From assembly GCF_000183365.1 (NCBI RefSeq), contig NC_014751.1:744001-808000 (forward strand): a stretch of 64,000 nucleotides of DNA, written 5' to 3'. Below are positions 34,959 through 46,084 of this stretch, in pieces. Position numbers and translations under genes: made by a program. The DNA comes from Mycoplasma leachii PG50 (GTDB lineage: Bacteria; Bacillota_I; Bacilli_A; Mycoplasmatales; Mycoplasmataceae). Each line of letters opens with the position of its first letter. Positions within the stretch are counted from its first letter, which is position 1. Under the pieces are notes generated by a model. That model had not been told where the DNA came from, searched no databases, and worked only from the letters and a program-made list of their open reading frames with translations.

Positions 34959-35867
34959 CTATTTTAATACTTTAGCTAATTCACTAGCAAATTCTTCAAT
35001 TGTTCTAATATTTTTGTTTAATAAGTCAATCCCTTTGTTCTTTAATTTATACATTAATTGATAAAGCTTTGGTGGATCTATTTCAATTTTTGTTAATAGT
35101 TCAATGTTTGAAAAAATCTCAAATGGTGAACCAATATCAATTACTTTTCCCTCGTGCATAACAATTACTTCATCAGCGATTCTTAGTACTTGATCCATAT
35201 TATGAGTAACCATAATAATACGTTTTTTATATTCTTTATTTAATCTTTCAAATAAATTAATAAAGTCTTCTTCACCTTTAGGATCTAAACCTCCAGTTGG
35301 TTCATCTAAAACAAGTGTGTTACCATCCATAGCAATAATTCCAGCTAAAGCTACACGTCTTTTTTGACCACCAGATAATTCAAAAGGAGAACGTTTAACA
35401 TAATCTTCAGGTAGTTGAACTAGTTTTAAAAGTTCAGGAACCTTTTTATAGGCTTCTTGCTTATTTTCACCTAAATTAACAGGACCAAAAGCGATATCTT
35501 TTTCAATAGTTTCTTGAAATAATTGATATTCAGGAAACTGAAAAACTAAACCTATTTCTTTTCTTAAACGCTTAACTTCTTTAATTTTTTTAATATTTGC
35601 AGGAATAGCATAATCACCAACGATTGTTTGTCCAGTTTCAGTAATTATTAGTCCGTTTGTTAATTGGATCATTGTTGATTTACCAGAACCAGTAGTTCCA
35701 ATTACACAAGTAACTTTATTTTTTTTAAATTTTAAACTAGTATTATTTAAAGCTTTAAATTCAAAAGGAGTTTTTTTTGCATAAGTATATGAAACATTAT
35801 CTAAAATAATATCTTTTGAAAAATCCATTTTTTGTTGCTTTTGATTTTTATTATTTATTTTTTGCAT
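34959..35867 (-). CDS. ecfA2: ECF transporter ATP-binding protein EcfA2
   Basis: ABC ATPase of the ECF importer, 302 residues. Walker [10 protein letters not shown] (~57-65), Q-loop in FQFPEYQLF, signature LSGGQKRR, Walker [14 protein letters not shown]-loop VTHNMDQ. The FPEYQLF segment is typical of the EcfA' subunit. A ~15-residue polar N-terminal tail precedes the domain. Its start overlaps the end of ecfA1 by 13 bases, pointing to coupled translation and a 1:1 heterodimer. Confidence 0.93.
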   Translation of the reverse strand: MQKINNKNQKQQKMDFSKDIILDNVSYTYAKKTPFEFKALNNTSLKFKKNKVTCVIGTTGSGKSTMIQLTNGLIITETGQTIVGDYAIPANIKKIKEVKRLRKEIGLVFQFPEYQLFQETIEKDIAFGPVNLGENKQEAYKKVPELLKLVQLPEDYVKRSPFELSGGQKRRVALAGIIAMDGNTLVLDEPTGGLDPKGEEDFINLFERLNKEYKKRIIMVTHNMDQVLRIADEVIVMHEGKVIDIGSPFEIFSNIELLTKIEIDPPKLYQLMYKLKNKGIDLLNKNIRTIEEFASELAKVLK

Positions 35868-37081
35868 ATTTGTTCTACCAGCTCATCTATATTTTGTGTA
35901 CTTGCAATTTTAATTCCTTTTTTTTCTAACTCTTCTCTAACCAAACCAACAAAAGGCACATCTAATTGAATATTTCTTAAAAATTCTTTATCTTCAACTA
36001 TATCTAATGGTTTAGCAACTCTAACTAGTTTTCCATGATCTAAAACAATTACTTTATCAGCATTTAAAATTTCATCCATATCATGAGTAATTGAAAGAAT
36101 AGTTTTAGTTCTAGTTTCTCTTAATTGAACCATAATTTCTTTAATTTCTCTTTTTCCTTTTGGATCTAACATACTAGTAGCTTCATCAAAAATCATAATA
36201 TCTGGATCTAAAGCCAAAGTTGAAGCAATTGCCACTCTTTGTTTTTGACCACCACTTAAATTTAGTGGCTCTTTTTTTAAAGCTCACTCCATACCAACTT
36301 TTTTTGCTGAATCTAAAATAATATCTGGCATTTTTTTAGGATCTACTCTTTTATTTTCTAATCCAAATGCAATATCAGCTTCAACAGTTGAACCAATAAA
36401 TTGATTGTCAGGATTTTGAAAAACAATCCCTAAAAATTTTCTAGCCTGTTCAATGTTATGATCATGAACAATATTTCCAAAAATTCTAATTTCACCTTGT
36501 TGAGCATTTAAAACACCAATTAAAATTTTAGAAATAGTTGATTTTCCAGAACCATTATGACCAATAATAGTTACATACTCACCTTGGTTAATAGTAAATG
36601 AAACATCATCTATTGCATTAGGAAATTCAGGTCCATACTTAAAAGATAAATTTTTTATTTCAATAGCAATATCATTAAGTTTTTTAAGTTTAATACTTTT
36701 ACCTTGACCATTAATAGCTTCTTTAAATTGTATTAACATACTTTTAGCATTCTCAACTTCAAGTTGGGCTTTTTTAATATCGTCTTGATTATTAGATGAT
36801 TTAATTTTTTTATACATACTCTCAGCTAGTTTGATATTTTGTTTAAAAAGCTTAGTAGTTGCTATTATTTTATTAATTTCAATTTTTGTATTTTTTCTTT
36901 GAATTTTAATATTTTGTTTTTTTGATTTATCAATATTATCTTGACGAATTAAATTCAAATATTGGTTATTTAAATCGTTTAATTTAACAAAATAATTATT
37001 AAGAGAAATAATAGTTGCTTCTAGATCATCTTGAGATATTTTTTTAGAATTAAATTCTTCAAATATTGCTAAATTATCCAT
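35855..37081 (-). CDS. ecfA1: ECF transporter ATP-binding protein EcfA1 with long N-terminal extension
   Basis: Second ABC ATPase of the ECF importer, 408 residues. The ABC domain starts only at ~residue 145 ([13 protein letters not shown]) with Walker [18 protein letters not shown], signature LSGGQKQR, Walker [13 protein letters not shown] and H-loop ITHDMDE. The first ~140 residues are an added Lys/Asn/Gln-rich, largely helical region that looks like a coiled coil and is absent from typical EcfA. Its role is unknown. First gene of the unit, downstream of the rplQ terminator region on the minus strand. Confidence 0.92.
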
Positions 37082-37160
37082 TTAAAAGCCCCGATTCTAT
37101 TTGTTCATTATAATAATTATAAATTAAAAAGTATCTAAAAAAATAATAGAAATAAAAAAA

Positions 37161-37180
37161 TAAGGTACAAAAAGACCTTA
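37161..37180 (-). terminator. Terminator of the ribosomal superoperon (after rplQ)
   Basis: Stem TAAGGT / ACCTTA with an 8-base loop followed by a T run on the minus strand, 12 bases past the rplQ stop; separates ecfA1 transcription. Confidence 0.7.
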
Positions 37181-37191
37181 TAATTTTGAGA

Positions 37192-37551
37192 CTAGATTAA
37201 TTTAATAATAACCATAGGTGCATTATCACCTTTACGGTTATCTAATTTTAAAATACTTGTGTAACCACCATTTCGATTTTCATATTTTTTTGCTAATTTA
37301 TTAAACAATTTTTGTAATGCTGTTTCTTTTTTATCAGCGTCAATATCTCTTAATCAACTAGCAGCTTGACGTCTTGAATGTAAATCACCACGTTTAGCTA
37401 ATGTAATCATATGATCAAAATGTCTTCTTAATTTTTTTGCTCTTGTTTGAGTAACTTCTAAACTTTCATTAATGATTAATTCAGTAGTTAAATTACGCAT
37501 TAAAGCAGTTCTTCAAGCAGTATTTTGGCCACGTTTTTGAATGTATGACAT
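37192..37551 (-). CDS. rplQ: 50S ribosomal protein L17
   Basis: 119 residues. [21 protein letters not shown] and the [24 protein letters not shown] region are typical; the C-terminal [20 protein letters not shown] stretch is complete. Two Trp are UGA codons, which hide the gene in a standard-code reading. Last gene of the alpha operon, 19 bases after rpoA. Confidence 0.96.
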
Positions 37552-37570
37552 AAGTTTTTACCTCCTATAA

Positions 37571-38524
37571 TTATGATTGTCTAAATGCTAATCCTAATGA
37601 AGCAACTTTATCTTTAATTTCTTTTAATGATTTACGTCCTAGATTTCTTATTGAACCTATTTCGTCTTCATTTTTAGTAACTAATTCTCTTAATGTATTT
37701 ATTCCAGCACGTTTTAAACAATTTAAACTTCTTTGTGTAAAATCTAATTCTTCAACTGTTCTATCTAATTCTTTATCATCAGTTTGATTTACACCAATAA
37801 CTTCTAATACACTGATTTCGCGATTTAGATCAATAAAGAATTCTAGATGAGCAACTAAAATTTTAGAAGCAATACTAATTGCATCAATTGCAGTAATTGA
37901 ACCATCAGTTGTAACTTCTAATTCTAATTTTTCAAGATCAATAGCTCTTCCAATTTTTGCTGAATCTACACTATATGCAACTTTAATAATTGGTGAGTAG
38001 TTTGAATCAATTGTAATCATTCCTGGTTCAATATTTTTTTCATTTTTATTATCTTTAAAAGTCTTATAACCACGTGAATTTTTAGCATATAAAACTAAAT
38101 CTAAAATTCCACCCTCACTAATAGTTGCTATTAATAAATCTTGATTTAAAACTTCTACACCAGCTGGTAATTCTAAATCACCAGCATATACAGGACCTTG
38201 AATATCAGAGCGAATTTTTAATTGTACAACTTCATCATCACCATATATAGAAGTATCAATTCTTAAAACTAATTGTTTAATATTTAAAATAATTTTAGTA
38301 ACATTTTCAATAATTCCTGGAATTGAAGTAAATTCATGAGTTGCCCCAGCAATTTTTATCGCATAAACACTTGCTCCGGGAGTTGCTGCTAATAAAGTTC
38401 TTCTAATCGCATTACCTAAAGTTATACCAAATCCTCTTTCTAGAGGCGATACACTAAATTTTCCGTAATTTTTATCTTGTCCTTCTTTTAAAAGAATAAA
38501 TTCTGGTCTCACAAATTGTTTCAT
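37571..38524 (-). CDS. rpoA: RNA polymerase alpha subunit
   Basis: 317 residues. The N-terminal dimerisation domain contains the PLERGFGITLGNAIRRTLL motif and the C-terminal domain (~245-317) has the helix-hairpin-helix region LNCLKRAGINTLRELVTKNEDEI and RNLGRKSLKEI that binds UP elements and regulators. Sits 3 bases after rpsK. Confidence 0.97.
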   Translation of the reverse strand: MKQFVRPEFILLKEGQDKNYGKFSVSPLERGFGITLGNAIRRTLLAATPGASVYAIKIAGATHEFTSIPGIIENVTKIILNIKQLVLRIDTSIYGDDEVVQLKIRSDIQGPVYAGDLELPAGVEVLNQDLLIATISEGGILDLVLYAKNSRGYKTFKDNKNEKNIEPGMITIDSNYSPIIKVAYSVDSAKIGRAIDLEKLELEVTTDGSITAIDAISIASKILVAHLEFFIDLNREISVLEVIGVNQTDDKELDRTVEELDFTQRSLNCLKRAGINTLRELVTKNEDEIGSIRNLGRKSLKEIKDKVASLGLAFRQS

Positions 38525-38527
38525 AAA

Positions 38528-38917
38528 TTAACCTCTTGGGCGTTTTCTTGGACGCACTCCGTTATGTGGAATTGGTGTTGTGTCTTTAATTGATGTAATT
38601 TCTAAACCAGCCATTTGTAATGCTCTAATTGCAGCATCACGTCCTGGGCCTGGGCCTTTAACTTCAACAGATACAGTTTTAACACCGTTATCCATAGCAC
38701 CTTTAGCTGCTGCTTCTGAAATTAATTGAGCTGCATAAGGTGTAGATTTTTTAGAACCTTTAAATCCTATTGCTCCTGCACTAGATCAAGAAAGAACATT
38801 TCCTTTTTCATCACTAACTGTAACAATTGTGTTGTTAAAAGTAGAATGAATATGCGCAATACCTTTAGGAATATTTTTTTTAATTTTTTTCTTAGCTTGT
38901 GATTTTGGATTTGCCAT
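38528..38917 (-). CDS. rpsK: 30S ribosomal protein S11
   Basis: 129 residues. Contains [37 protein letters not shown], the [14 protein letters not shown] motif and the C-terminal [15 protein letters not shown] tail. One UGA Trp near residue 44 breaks it in the standard code. Confidence 0.97.
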
Positions 38918-38942
38918 GATTATTTTCCCTTCTTTCTACTTT

Positions 38943-39308
38943 CTATTTTTTCTTATTAGCTACAGTTTTTCTTGGACCTTTAACAGTTCTTGCATTAGTT
39001 TTTGAAGATTGTCCTCTAACAGGTAAACCTTTACGGTGTCTTAGTCCTCTGTAACTTCCAATTTCCATTAAACGTTTAATGTTTAATGATACTTCTCTAC
39101 GTAATTCACCTTCAGTTTTGTATTTTGAAATTTCAATAGAGATATTTTTGATTTGTTCTTCTGTTAAATCTTTTACTCTGATATCTTCAGAAATGTTTAA
39201 AGTTTTTAAAACACTTTGAGCAGTTGGTAGCCCTATTCCATAAATATAAGTTAAAGAAACAACAACTCTTTTATTATTTGGGATTTCTACTCCACTAATA
39301 CGAGCCAT
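38943..39308 (-). CDS. rpsM: 30S ribosomal protein S13
   Basis: 121 residues, starting [20 protein letters not shown] and ending in the conserved basic [20 protein letters not shown] region and a lysine tail. Standard length; between rpmJ and rpsK. Confidence 0.97.
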   Translation of the reverse strand: MARISGVEIPNNKRVVVSLTYIYGIGLPTAQSVLKTLNISEDIRVKDLTEEQIKNISIEISKYKTEGELRREVSLNIKRLMEIGSYRGLRHRKGLPVRGQSSKTNARTVKGPRKTVANKKK

Positions 39309-39345
39309 ATTCTAGGGTATCCTTTCTAATTTATTAATTAAACAA

Positions 39346-39459
39346 TTATCCTTGTCTTTGTTTGTGTTTTGGTGTAACACAAATGATCATTACACGGCCT
39401 TTACGTCTAATTACACGGCATTTGTCACAAATTTGCTTGACTGATGATCTAACTTTCAT
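39346..39459 (-). CDS. rpmJ: 50S ribosomal protein L36
   Basis: 37 residues, too short for most ORF lists. [21 protein letters not shown] carries the zinc ligands CDKC, with a further Cys in IICVTP and a His in KHKQRQG, so this is the zinc-binding (C+) form. Confidence 0.96.
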
Positions 39460-39528
39460 CTTTAAAACCTCCGTATTTTTTAAAATAAAACAATAATCAT
39501 TTAAATGACTTCAATTGTTTTAAAATAA

Positions 39529-39753
39529 TTACTTACCAATTTTTCTATAAGTAATTCTTCCACGTGTCATATCATATGGTGAAATTACAATAGTTACTTT
39601 ATCTCCAGGTAAAATGCGGATGTAATGCATGCGGATTTTACCTGACACGTGGGCATTAATAACTACACCATTTTCTAATTTCACTTTAAATTGGGCATTA
39701 GGCAATACTTCAACAACAGTGCCTTCAAATTCCATTTCTGTTTCTTTAGCCAT
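39529..39753 (-). CDS. infA: Translation initiation factor IF-1
   Basis: 74 residues, one OB-fold domain: [20 protein letters not shown], the [15 protein letters not shown] motif and the ending ITYRKIGK. It binds the A site of the 30S subunit. 11 bases after map. Confidence 0.97.
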   Translation of the reverse strand: MAKETEMEFEGTVVEVLPNAQFKVKLENGVVINAHVSGKIRMHYIRILPGDKVTIVISPYDMTRGRITYRKIGK

Positions 39754-39764
39754 CGATAATGCAC

Positions 39765-40520
39765 CTATCTTTCTGTTTTAGTTAGTACTTCACAACCATC
39801 TTTTGTAATTAAAATTGTATGTTCAAAATGAGCTGTTGTACTATGATCAGCTGAATACACTGTTCATTTATCATCTGCAATTTTAGTTTTATAAGTACCT
39901 ATTTGAACCATTGGTTCAATACAAATAACCATACCTTCTTGCAATCTAATTCCTGTATTTGGTATTCCATAATTTGGAATATAAGGATCTTCATGCAAAG
40001 CTAAACCAATTCCATGACCAGTATAATCTCTAGGAACACTAAAATTAAACGATTCAACATAATTTTGAATAATCGAACCAATTGTTCCAACTCTTATTCC
40101 TGGTTTTAATTCAGCTATTGCTAATTCTAGTGCCTGTTCAGTGACCCTTATAAGTATATCATTTTTTTTATTTTTTGCAATTCCACAAACCATAGTAAAA
40201 GCACTATCTGCATGTCATTTTTGATACATGCAACCAGCATCAATACTTACAACATCTCCATCAAGTAATACTCGATCTCTTGGAATACCATGAATCAGTT
40301 GATCATTAATTGAAATGCAAATAGTTTTTGGAAATCCTTGATAATTTTTAAAATTAGATTCACATCCGTTTTGTTTAATAAATTCTTCAAAAGCTTTATC
40401 TAGATCTAAACAATTAACACCAGGCTTAATCATTGATTTTAACAAATTTAAACCTTTTGCTAAAACTTGGCCTGCTATTTTCATCTTTTGAATTTGTTCT
40501 TGATTTTTAATTGTTATCAT
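39765..40520 (-). CDS. map: Methionine aminopeptidase
   Basis: 251 residues, type I. The metal ligands are visible: Asp in [18 protein letters not shown] (two), His in [11 protein letters not shown], and Glu in CIEPM and the C-terminal FEHTI. Removes the starting Met from new proteins. The start codon overlaps the adk stop by one base. The Trp and the C-terminal part need UGA as sense. Confidence 0.96.
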
Positions 40521-41161
40521 TAAATTTTTAATTCTCCTTTAATTTGATTAAAAACTTGTTCTGCTGATAAATTATCTGCTTTAATTTCAATAAATTTAGA
40601 ATTAGTTTTAAAATAATCAATTAAAGGTAAAGTTTGTTCTTTATAAGTTTGTAGTCTTATTTTAACTTTATCTAAACTATCATCACTTCTTTTAACTAAT
40701 TTAGTATTATCAAAATCACAAAGACCTTCTTGTTTTGGTTTTCTAGTTTCTAAATTAAAACTAGCCTTACATAATGGGCAAACTAATCTATTTGTAATTC
40801 TTTTAATTAAAATTTGTTCATTTACATCTATATAAAATACATAATCAATTTTTTTATTATATAAATCTAACATTTTTTCTAATGATTTAGCTTGTTCTAA
40901 AGTTCTTGGATATCCATCAAATATCAACTTGTCATTATTATATTGTAAAAATTGATTAACAATTTGATTAACAATTTGATCTGGAACATATTTACCAGCA
41001 TTCATATATTCTTGACACTTTAAACCCAATGTAGTGTTTAATGAAATCTCTTTTCTCATTAAATCACCAGTTGACACTTGAATAAAATTTAATTTATTGA
41101 CTAATTGTTCTGCTTGTGTTCCTTTCCCACAACCAGGTGCTCCTAATAACATAATGTTCAT
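40520..41161 (-). CDS. adk: Adenylate kinase
   Basis: 213 residues, long (bacterial) form. P-loop GAPGCGKGTQAE at ~7-18, DGYPRTLEQA, and a lid domain with CPLC plus a later Cys and Asp (CDFD), a three-Cys/one-Asp zinc site as in Gram-positive enzymes. First gene after the secY terminator, so it probably has its own promoter in 41162-41270, an AT-rich gap where I could not settle on one -35/-10 pair. Confidence 0.96.
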   Translation of the reverse strand: MNIMLLGAPGCGKGTQAEQLVNKLNFIQVSTGDLMRKEISLNTTLGLKCQEYMNAGKYVPDQIVNQIVNQFLQYNNDKLIFDGYPRTLEQAKSLEKMLDLYNKKIDYVFYIDVNEQILIKRITNRLVCPLCKASFNLETRKPKQEGLCDFDNTKLVKRSDDSLDKVKIRLQTYKEQTLPLIDYFKTNSKFIEIKADNLSAEQVFNQIKGELKI

Positions 41162-41270
41162 ATATAAAATTCCTTTTTAATAGCACTATAAATGTATTTT
41201 ATAATAATCTATATTCTAAACAAAATAAGATAATAAAATACTTTAGTTTATATAAAATAACAATAAAGTA

Positions 41271-41290
41271 AAAAAGGCATATTGCCTTTT
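41271..41290 (-). terminator. Terminator after secY
   Basis: Stem AAAAAGGCA / TGCCTTTT around ATAT, directly at the secY stop codon, with T-rich minus-strand continuation. It divides the spc-type genes from adk-map-infA and the alpha operon. Confidence 0.7.
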
Positions 41291-42738
41291 TATCAAATAT
41301 GAGATGTTTTATTCTTATTAATATTATTAGTGAATTTTTCTTTTTTCTTCTCAATAAAGTTTTGCTGAATAATTCTTCCTTTTAATTGTTGAACAGTTTG
41401 AATAGCAACTGAAATACAAATAATTAATCCAGTTCCACCAATCGCAAGATTTGATGGAAGTTGAGTTAATTTTGAAATTACATAAGGTAATAGTGCAATT
41501 ATTGCTAAAAATACTGACCCAACAACTGATAACCTATTAATAATACCAGTTAAATATTTTGTAGTATCTTTTCCTGGTTTAATACCTGGAATAAATGTTC
41601 CAGATTTTTGGAAGTTTTCAGCAATTTTTTCTGGGTTAATTTGCACTTGAGAATATAAAAATGTAAATAAAACGATTAGGATTCCAAATATTGAAATACC
41701 TCACCAAGTATTAAATGATAAATAATCTCTTGTAAATATAACAAATCCACTATCTGGGTTAACTGCTTCTATAATTTGAGAAATTGTAATTGGAGTTGAG
41801 ATAATTGCTGATGCAAAAATAACAGGAATAACTCCAGCATTATTTAACTTTAATGGTAAATATGGGGTGTGTTCACTAGAATCTGTTAATCCTGATCCAG
41901 TTTGTTGAATTGGAATTTTTCTTTCAGCTTCATTCATAATTACAACTGATAGAATTACTAATAAAAACACACTAATATAAATCATAAAGTTCAATAATCC
42001 TGAAAAAAAGATATTTGCTTCTTCACCAGAATTTGATACTCAATATTCAAATGTAGATTTTAAATTTGATGGCATTGAAATAATAATACCTATAAAAATT
42101 ACTATTGAAATTCCATTACCAATACCCTTTATAGTTATCTGATCAGCAATTCATAGCATAAAAAATGAACCACCTAACATTACTAAAGGAATTAAAATGT
42201 AATAAAATGCTGAATTTGCTATAGCATTCGTATTATCTCAACCAGGAATAATTAATCCTTGACTTGATAAAGTAAAAATTGTTGCTTCAGCTTGCATTAA
42301 TGCAAATGGGATCATAATAATTTTTGTTAATTTATCAAGTTTTTTTCTTCCTCTTTCACCAGATTTTGATCATCTTGTTAAAACAGGAATGACATCTGTT
42401 GATAAAAGTTGCACAATAATTGAAGCAGTAATATAAGGAGAAACTCCTAAAGCTAATATTGAAAATCTACCAATACTTCCTCCACCTAATGTTGAAAGTA
42501 ATTGAAAAAATTGAATTCTGCTAGAATCAGTTGCAAATCTTTTATCTAAAGTTACTCCAGGAACAGTTATATAAACACCAAGTCTAATAATAATAAGAGC
42601 TAATAATGTAAAAAGAATTCTGTAAATTAAGTCTTTATTTTTTGTAAGAAAACTTGATTTAAAAGGATTTTTCTTTTTATTAGATGATTTAAAAGTACTT
42701 TTTTTATCAACTTTATTAGCAGGTTTTTTAATAACCAT
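41290..42738 (-). CDS. secY: Protein translocase subunit SecY
   Basis: Central channel of the Sec translocon, 482 residues with ten membrane helices. Motifs: ITVPGV, GVSPYITASIIVQLL, a plug-like GGSIGRFS, GNGISIVIFIGI, ERKIPIQ, PLKLNNAGVIPVIFAS and the FIPGIKPGKDT loop. An N-terminal basic tail of ~30 residues (Lys/Ser-rich) is longer than usual. The final residue is Trp (UGA) directly before TAA, so the stop is 41290-41292. Start overlaps the rplO stop by one base. Confidence 0.95.
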
Positions 42739-43175
42739 TAAATCACCTCTACTTTTCCTCCCAATTTCTCAATTGCACTTTTAGCTGCCTTTGAGATTTT
42801 GTTAACTTTTACATCAACTTTTTTAGTTAATGTACCATTAGCTAATATTTTAACTAATACTGAACTATTTTTAATAATTTTATGATCAATTAAACTTTCA
42901 TGATTAATTACTTCTAATCCTAAAGTTTCTAAATCACTTAAATTTAAAATTGTATATTGTTTTTGATTTAATGAAGTAAATCCAACTTTTGGAAGTCTTC
43001 TAAATAATGGTGTTTGACCACCTTCAAATCCAGGGCGAACCCCTCCACCTGAACGAGAATTTTGACCTTTATGTCCTCTAGTAGCTGTTTTTCCTTTTCC
43101 AGAAGCCATACCTCTACCCACTCTAGTAGCTTCTTTTTTACTACCTGGTGTGTATTTTAATTCATTTAATTTCAT
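42738..43175 (-). CDS. rplO: 50S ribosomal protein L15
   Basis: 145 residues with [20 protein letters not shown], the glycine-rich [20 protein letters not shown] and [17 protein letters not shown] motifs. It directly follows rpsE (19 bases), with no rpmD (L30) between as most bacteria have. Confidence 0.97.
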   Translation of the reverse strand: MKLNELKYTPGSKKEATRVGRGMASGKGKTATRGHKGQNSRSGGGVRPGFEGGQTPLFRRLPKVGFTSLNQKQYTILNLSDLETLGLEVINHESLIDHKIIKNSSVLVKILANGTLTKKVDVKVNKISKAAKSAIEKLGGKVEVI

Positions 43176-43194
43176 TAATTATGACTCCTTTCTA

Positions 43195-43959
43195 CTACTC
43201 AGCTGAATTTTCAGCTTCATTTTTAACCATCGGTTCAGCTATTACATCTTCTTTTTCAATTTTTTTAGAAGCCATTTTTTTAGTTGTTGATTTAGCTGGT
43301 TTTTTTTCAAAATTTTTAGTTTCAGCAGTTTTTTCAACTAACACAACTTTTTGTTTATCAAAAGTTTTACCATATCTTAACTCTTGAACTCTTTTTAAAG
43401 TTTGCATTGAACTTAGTCCTTCAAAAGTAGCTCTAATCATATTAATTGCATTATTGCTTCCTAATGATTTAGCATAAACATCTGAAATTCCTGATAATTC
43501 AATAACTGCACGAGCTGGTCCACCAGCAATAATACCAGTACCAACTTTAGCTGGTTTAATTAAAATCTTACCTGCTCCAAAAGTTCCTAAAACTTCATGT
43601 GGAACAGTTGTATTTCTTAAAGTTACACTTACTAAGTTTTTCTTAGCTTCTTTAATTGCTTTTTTAATTGCTTCTGGAACTTCATTAGCTTTTCCAGTTC
43701 CCATTCCAACTAAACCTTTTTTATTTCCAACAACTACAACTGCTGCAAATCTAAAGTGACGACCACCTTTAGTTACCTTTGTAACACGTCTAATTGTTAC
43801 AACTTTTTCTTCAAATTCATCTTTTACTACTTTTTGTCTAGATGAAGGTCTTGATTTTCTTTCAAATCTTTTATTATTTTCTTGTTTTGGAGTAGAAGCT
43901 TTTTCAACATTAGAATTCATTTCTGATGATGTTTCTACTACATTCATTTCTTCAGTCAT
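43195..43959 (-). CDS. rpsE: 30S ribosomal protein S5, extended
   Basis: 254 residues against about 166 in E. coli or B. subtilis. The core (~50-205) has [46 protein letters not shown] and [15 protein letters not shown] polar N-terminal tail of ~45 residues and a C-terminal Lys/Glu/Ala-rich tail of ~45 residues are added. Such tails are common in mycoplasma ribosomal proteins; their role is unknown. Confidence 0.95.
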   Translation of the reverse strand: MTEEMNVVETSSEMNSNVEKASTPKQENNKRFERKSRPSSRQKVVKDEFEEKVVTIRRVTKVTKGGRHFRFAAVVVVGNKKGLVGMGTGKANEVPEAIKKAIKEAKKNLVSVTLRNTTVPHEVLGTFGAGKILIKPAKVGTGIIAGGPARAVIELSGISDVYAKSLGSNNAINMIRATFEGLSSMQTLKRVQELRYGKTFDKQKVVLVEKTAETKNFEKKPAKSTTKKMASKKIEKEDVIAEPMVKNEAENSAE

Positions 43960-43977
43960 AATCTCTTCTACCCTTTC

Positions 43978-44328
43978 TTAAAATTTTAACCCATTTTCTC
44001 TTGCTTTTTGAGCAAAAGCTTTTATTTTTCCATGATATAAATAACCATTACGGTCAAATACTACTTGATTAATGTTAGCTGCTAAAGCTTTTTTAGTTAA
44101 TTCTTCAGCAACTTTTTCAGCAGCTTGAATATTAGATTTACTCTTTAAATCCATTTTTAATGTAGAAGCAGATACTAATGTAACTCCTTTAGTATCATCA
44201 ATAATTTGAGCATAGAAATTAGTATTTGATTTAAATACATTTAATCTAGGTCTTTCAGCAGTACCAACAACTTTATGTCTTACTCTGAAATGTCTACGTT
44301 TTCTAGCTTCAGTTTTAGTAAATTTCAT
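43978..44328 (-). CDS. rplR: 50S ribosomal protein L18
   Basis: 116 residues. [34 protein letters not shown] and the C-terminal [18 protein letters not shown] are characteristic. Binds 5S rRNA. 25 bases after rplF. Confidence 0.97.
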   Translation of the reverse strand: MKFTKTEARKRRHFRVRHKVVGTAERPRLNVFKSNTNFYAQIIDDTKGVTLVSASTLKMDLKSKSNIQAAEKVAEELTKKALAANINQVVFDRNGYLYHGKIKAFAQKARENGLKF

Positions 44329-44353
44329 ACTTAGTAATCCCTAAGCTCTGGTA

Positions 44354-44896
44354 CTATTTACCAGCTGCTTTCCCTTCTTTTCTAATAATAGTTTCATTTT
44401 TGTATTTAATTCCTTTACCTTTGTATGGTTCAGGTTTTCTATATGCTCTAATATTTGCTGCTACTTGACCAACTAATTGTTTATCGATTCCAGTAATAGC
44501 TAATTCAGTTGGTTTAACTGCTTGAATCACTACACCATCAGGAATTTCAAATTCAACAGGATGTGAATAACCTAAACTTAAATTTAATTTAGAACCATTA
44601 ACTGCAGCTTTATACCCAACCCCAGTAATTTGTAATTCTTTTTTAAATCCTTCACTAACTCCAGTCAACATACCTTGTAGTAATGAATTAGTAGTTCCGT
44701 GTAATTGTTTTGTATGTTTTTGTTCATTTAATCTTTTAGTGATTAATTTGTTTTCTTCAACTTCAATTTTGATTAAAGGTGAAAATTGTTTTGATAAAGT
44801 TCCTTTAGATCCTGTAATTGTTACTAAATTGTTTTCTGCTATTTTAACTTCAACACCATTTGGAATTTGCAATAATCTATTACCTATACGAGACAT
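44354..44896 (-). CDS. rplF: 50S ribosomal protein L6
   Basis: 180 residues, two homologous alpha/beta domains. Starts [16 protein letters not shown] and ends with the conserved [16 protein letters not shown] region. Confidence 0.97.
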   Translation of the reverse strand: MSRIGNRLLQIPNGVEVKIAENNLVTITGSKGTLSKQFSPLIKIEVEENKLITKRLNEQKHTKQLHGTTNSLLQGMLTGVSEGFKKELQITGVGYKAAVNGSKLNLSLGYSHPVEFEIPDGVVIQAVKPTELAITGIDKQLVGQVAANIRAYRKPEPYKGKGIKYKNETIIRKEGKAAGK

Positions 44897-44908
44897 ATTA
44901 AACTCCTA

Positions 44909-45298
44909 TTATCAAATGAATGCTAGAACTTCTCCACCAGCATTAGCTAGTCGAGCTTTTTTACCAGTCATTATTCCTTGTGATGTTGAAACAATTGAGA
45001 TACCTAATCCGTTTAATACTTGTGGAATTTCATTAGCTTGTGCATAAACTCTTAAACCTGGTTTAGAAATTTTCTTTAATCCTTGAATTACTCTAGTTTT
45101 TCCTTGGTACTTTAATTCAATATTAATAGTTTTTTTAACATCACCTTCAACAGTGAAGTCTGAGATAAATCCTTCTTCTTTTAAAATTCTTGCTATTTCT
45201 AATTTTACTTTGCTAGATGGAACACTTACAGTTTTTAAGTATCTTTGATTAGCATTTCTAATTCTAGTTAGCATATCTGCAATAACATCTGTTGTCAT
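44909..45298 (-). CDS. rpsH: 30S ribosomal protein S8
   Basis: 129 residues. [16 protein letters not shown] at the N terminus and [21 protein letters not shown] at the C terminus. The protein ends EVLAFIW; the Trp is UGA immediately before TAA, so the stop is 44909-44911 rather than the UGA. S8 ends in Trp in Bacillus too, which supports the reading. Confidence 0.96.
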
Positions 45299-45319
45299 AC
45301 TTTTGAATCTTCTCTCTTT

Positions 45320-45505
45320 CTATCATGAAGCTTTTTTAATACCAGGAATTTGTCCTTCATAAGCAAATTTTCTAAAACATAAACGGCAGATTCCAAATTT
45401 CTTTAACACAGCATGAGGTCTTCCACAATGATTACAACGTGTATAATTTCTAACATTAAACTTTTGATGTTTAGCTTGTTTAACTTTTAATGATTTTTTA
45501 GCCAT
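45320..45505 (-). CDS. rpsZ: 30S ribosomal protein S14, zinc-binding type
   Basis: 61 residues. Zinc ribbon Cys pairs CNHC and CRLC (positions ~24-43) identify the short type Z form. It ends in KKASW with the Trp coded by UGA just before TAG at 45320-45322, the same C-terminal residue as in Bacillus. Confidence 0.96.
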
Positions 45506-45523
45506 TATAATATCTCCCTTGTT

Positions 45524-46066
45524 CTATTTTTCAAATGGCATTCCTATTTTTTGTAGTAATGCAAATGCTTCTTTATTTGTTTTAGCAGAAGTTACAATAG
45601 TAATATCCATACCACGTAATCTAATAACTTTATCATAATCTACTTCTGGAAAAATAATTTGTTCTTTAATTCCAGTTGTAAAGTTTCCAAACCCATCAAA
45701 TGAAGTTTTTGAAACTCCTCTAAAGTCACGTACTCTTGGTAAAGCAACATTAATTAACTTATCTAAAAAGTCATACATCTTTTTACCTCTTAAAGTAACT
45801 TTAGCACCAATTGCCATACCTTCTCTTAATTTAAATACAGCTAATGATTTTTTAGCTTTTGTAACAATTGGTTTTTGTCCAGATAATTTTTCTAGTTCAG
45901 ATATAGCTGCATCTAATTTTTTAGGATCTGTTGTAGCATCTCCTATTCCCATGTTAATTACAATTTTTTGGATTTTTGGAACTTGCATTATTGATTTGTA
46001 ATTTAATTCTTTAAATAATTCAGGAACAATTTGATCTTTGTATTTAATTTCTAATCTTGATTTCAT
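45524..46066 (-). CDS. rplE: 50S ribosomal protein L5
   Basis: 180 residues. [38 protein letters not shown] and [17 protein letters not shown] are characteristic. Binds 5S rRNA with L18. Confidence 0.97.
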   Translation of the reverse strand: MKSRLEIKYKDQIVPELFKELNYKSIMQVPKIQKIVINMGIGDATTDPKKLDAAISELEKLSGQKPIVTKAKKSLAVFKLREGMAIGAKVTLRGKKMYDFLDKLINVALPRVRDFRGVSKTSFDGFGNFTTGIKEQIIFPEVDYDKVIRLRGMDITIVTSAKTNKEAFALLQKIGMPFEK

Positions 46067-46084
46067 ACTAATTTATTTCCTTTC

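Noticed and set aside
43176..43194. Hidden rpmD between rpsE and rplO
   Set aside because: The gap is too small for any protein and both neighbours keep normal ends.
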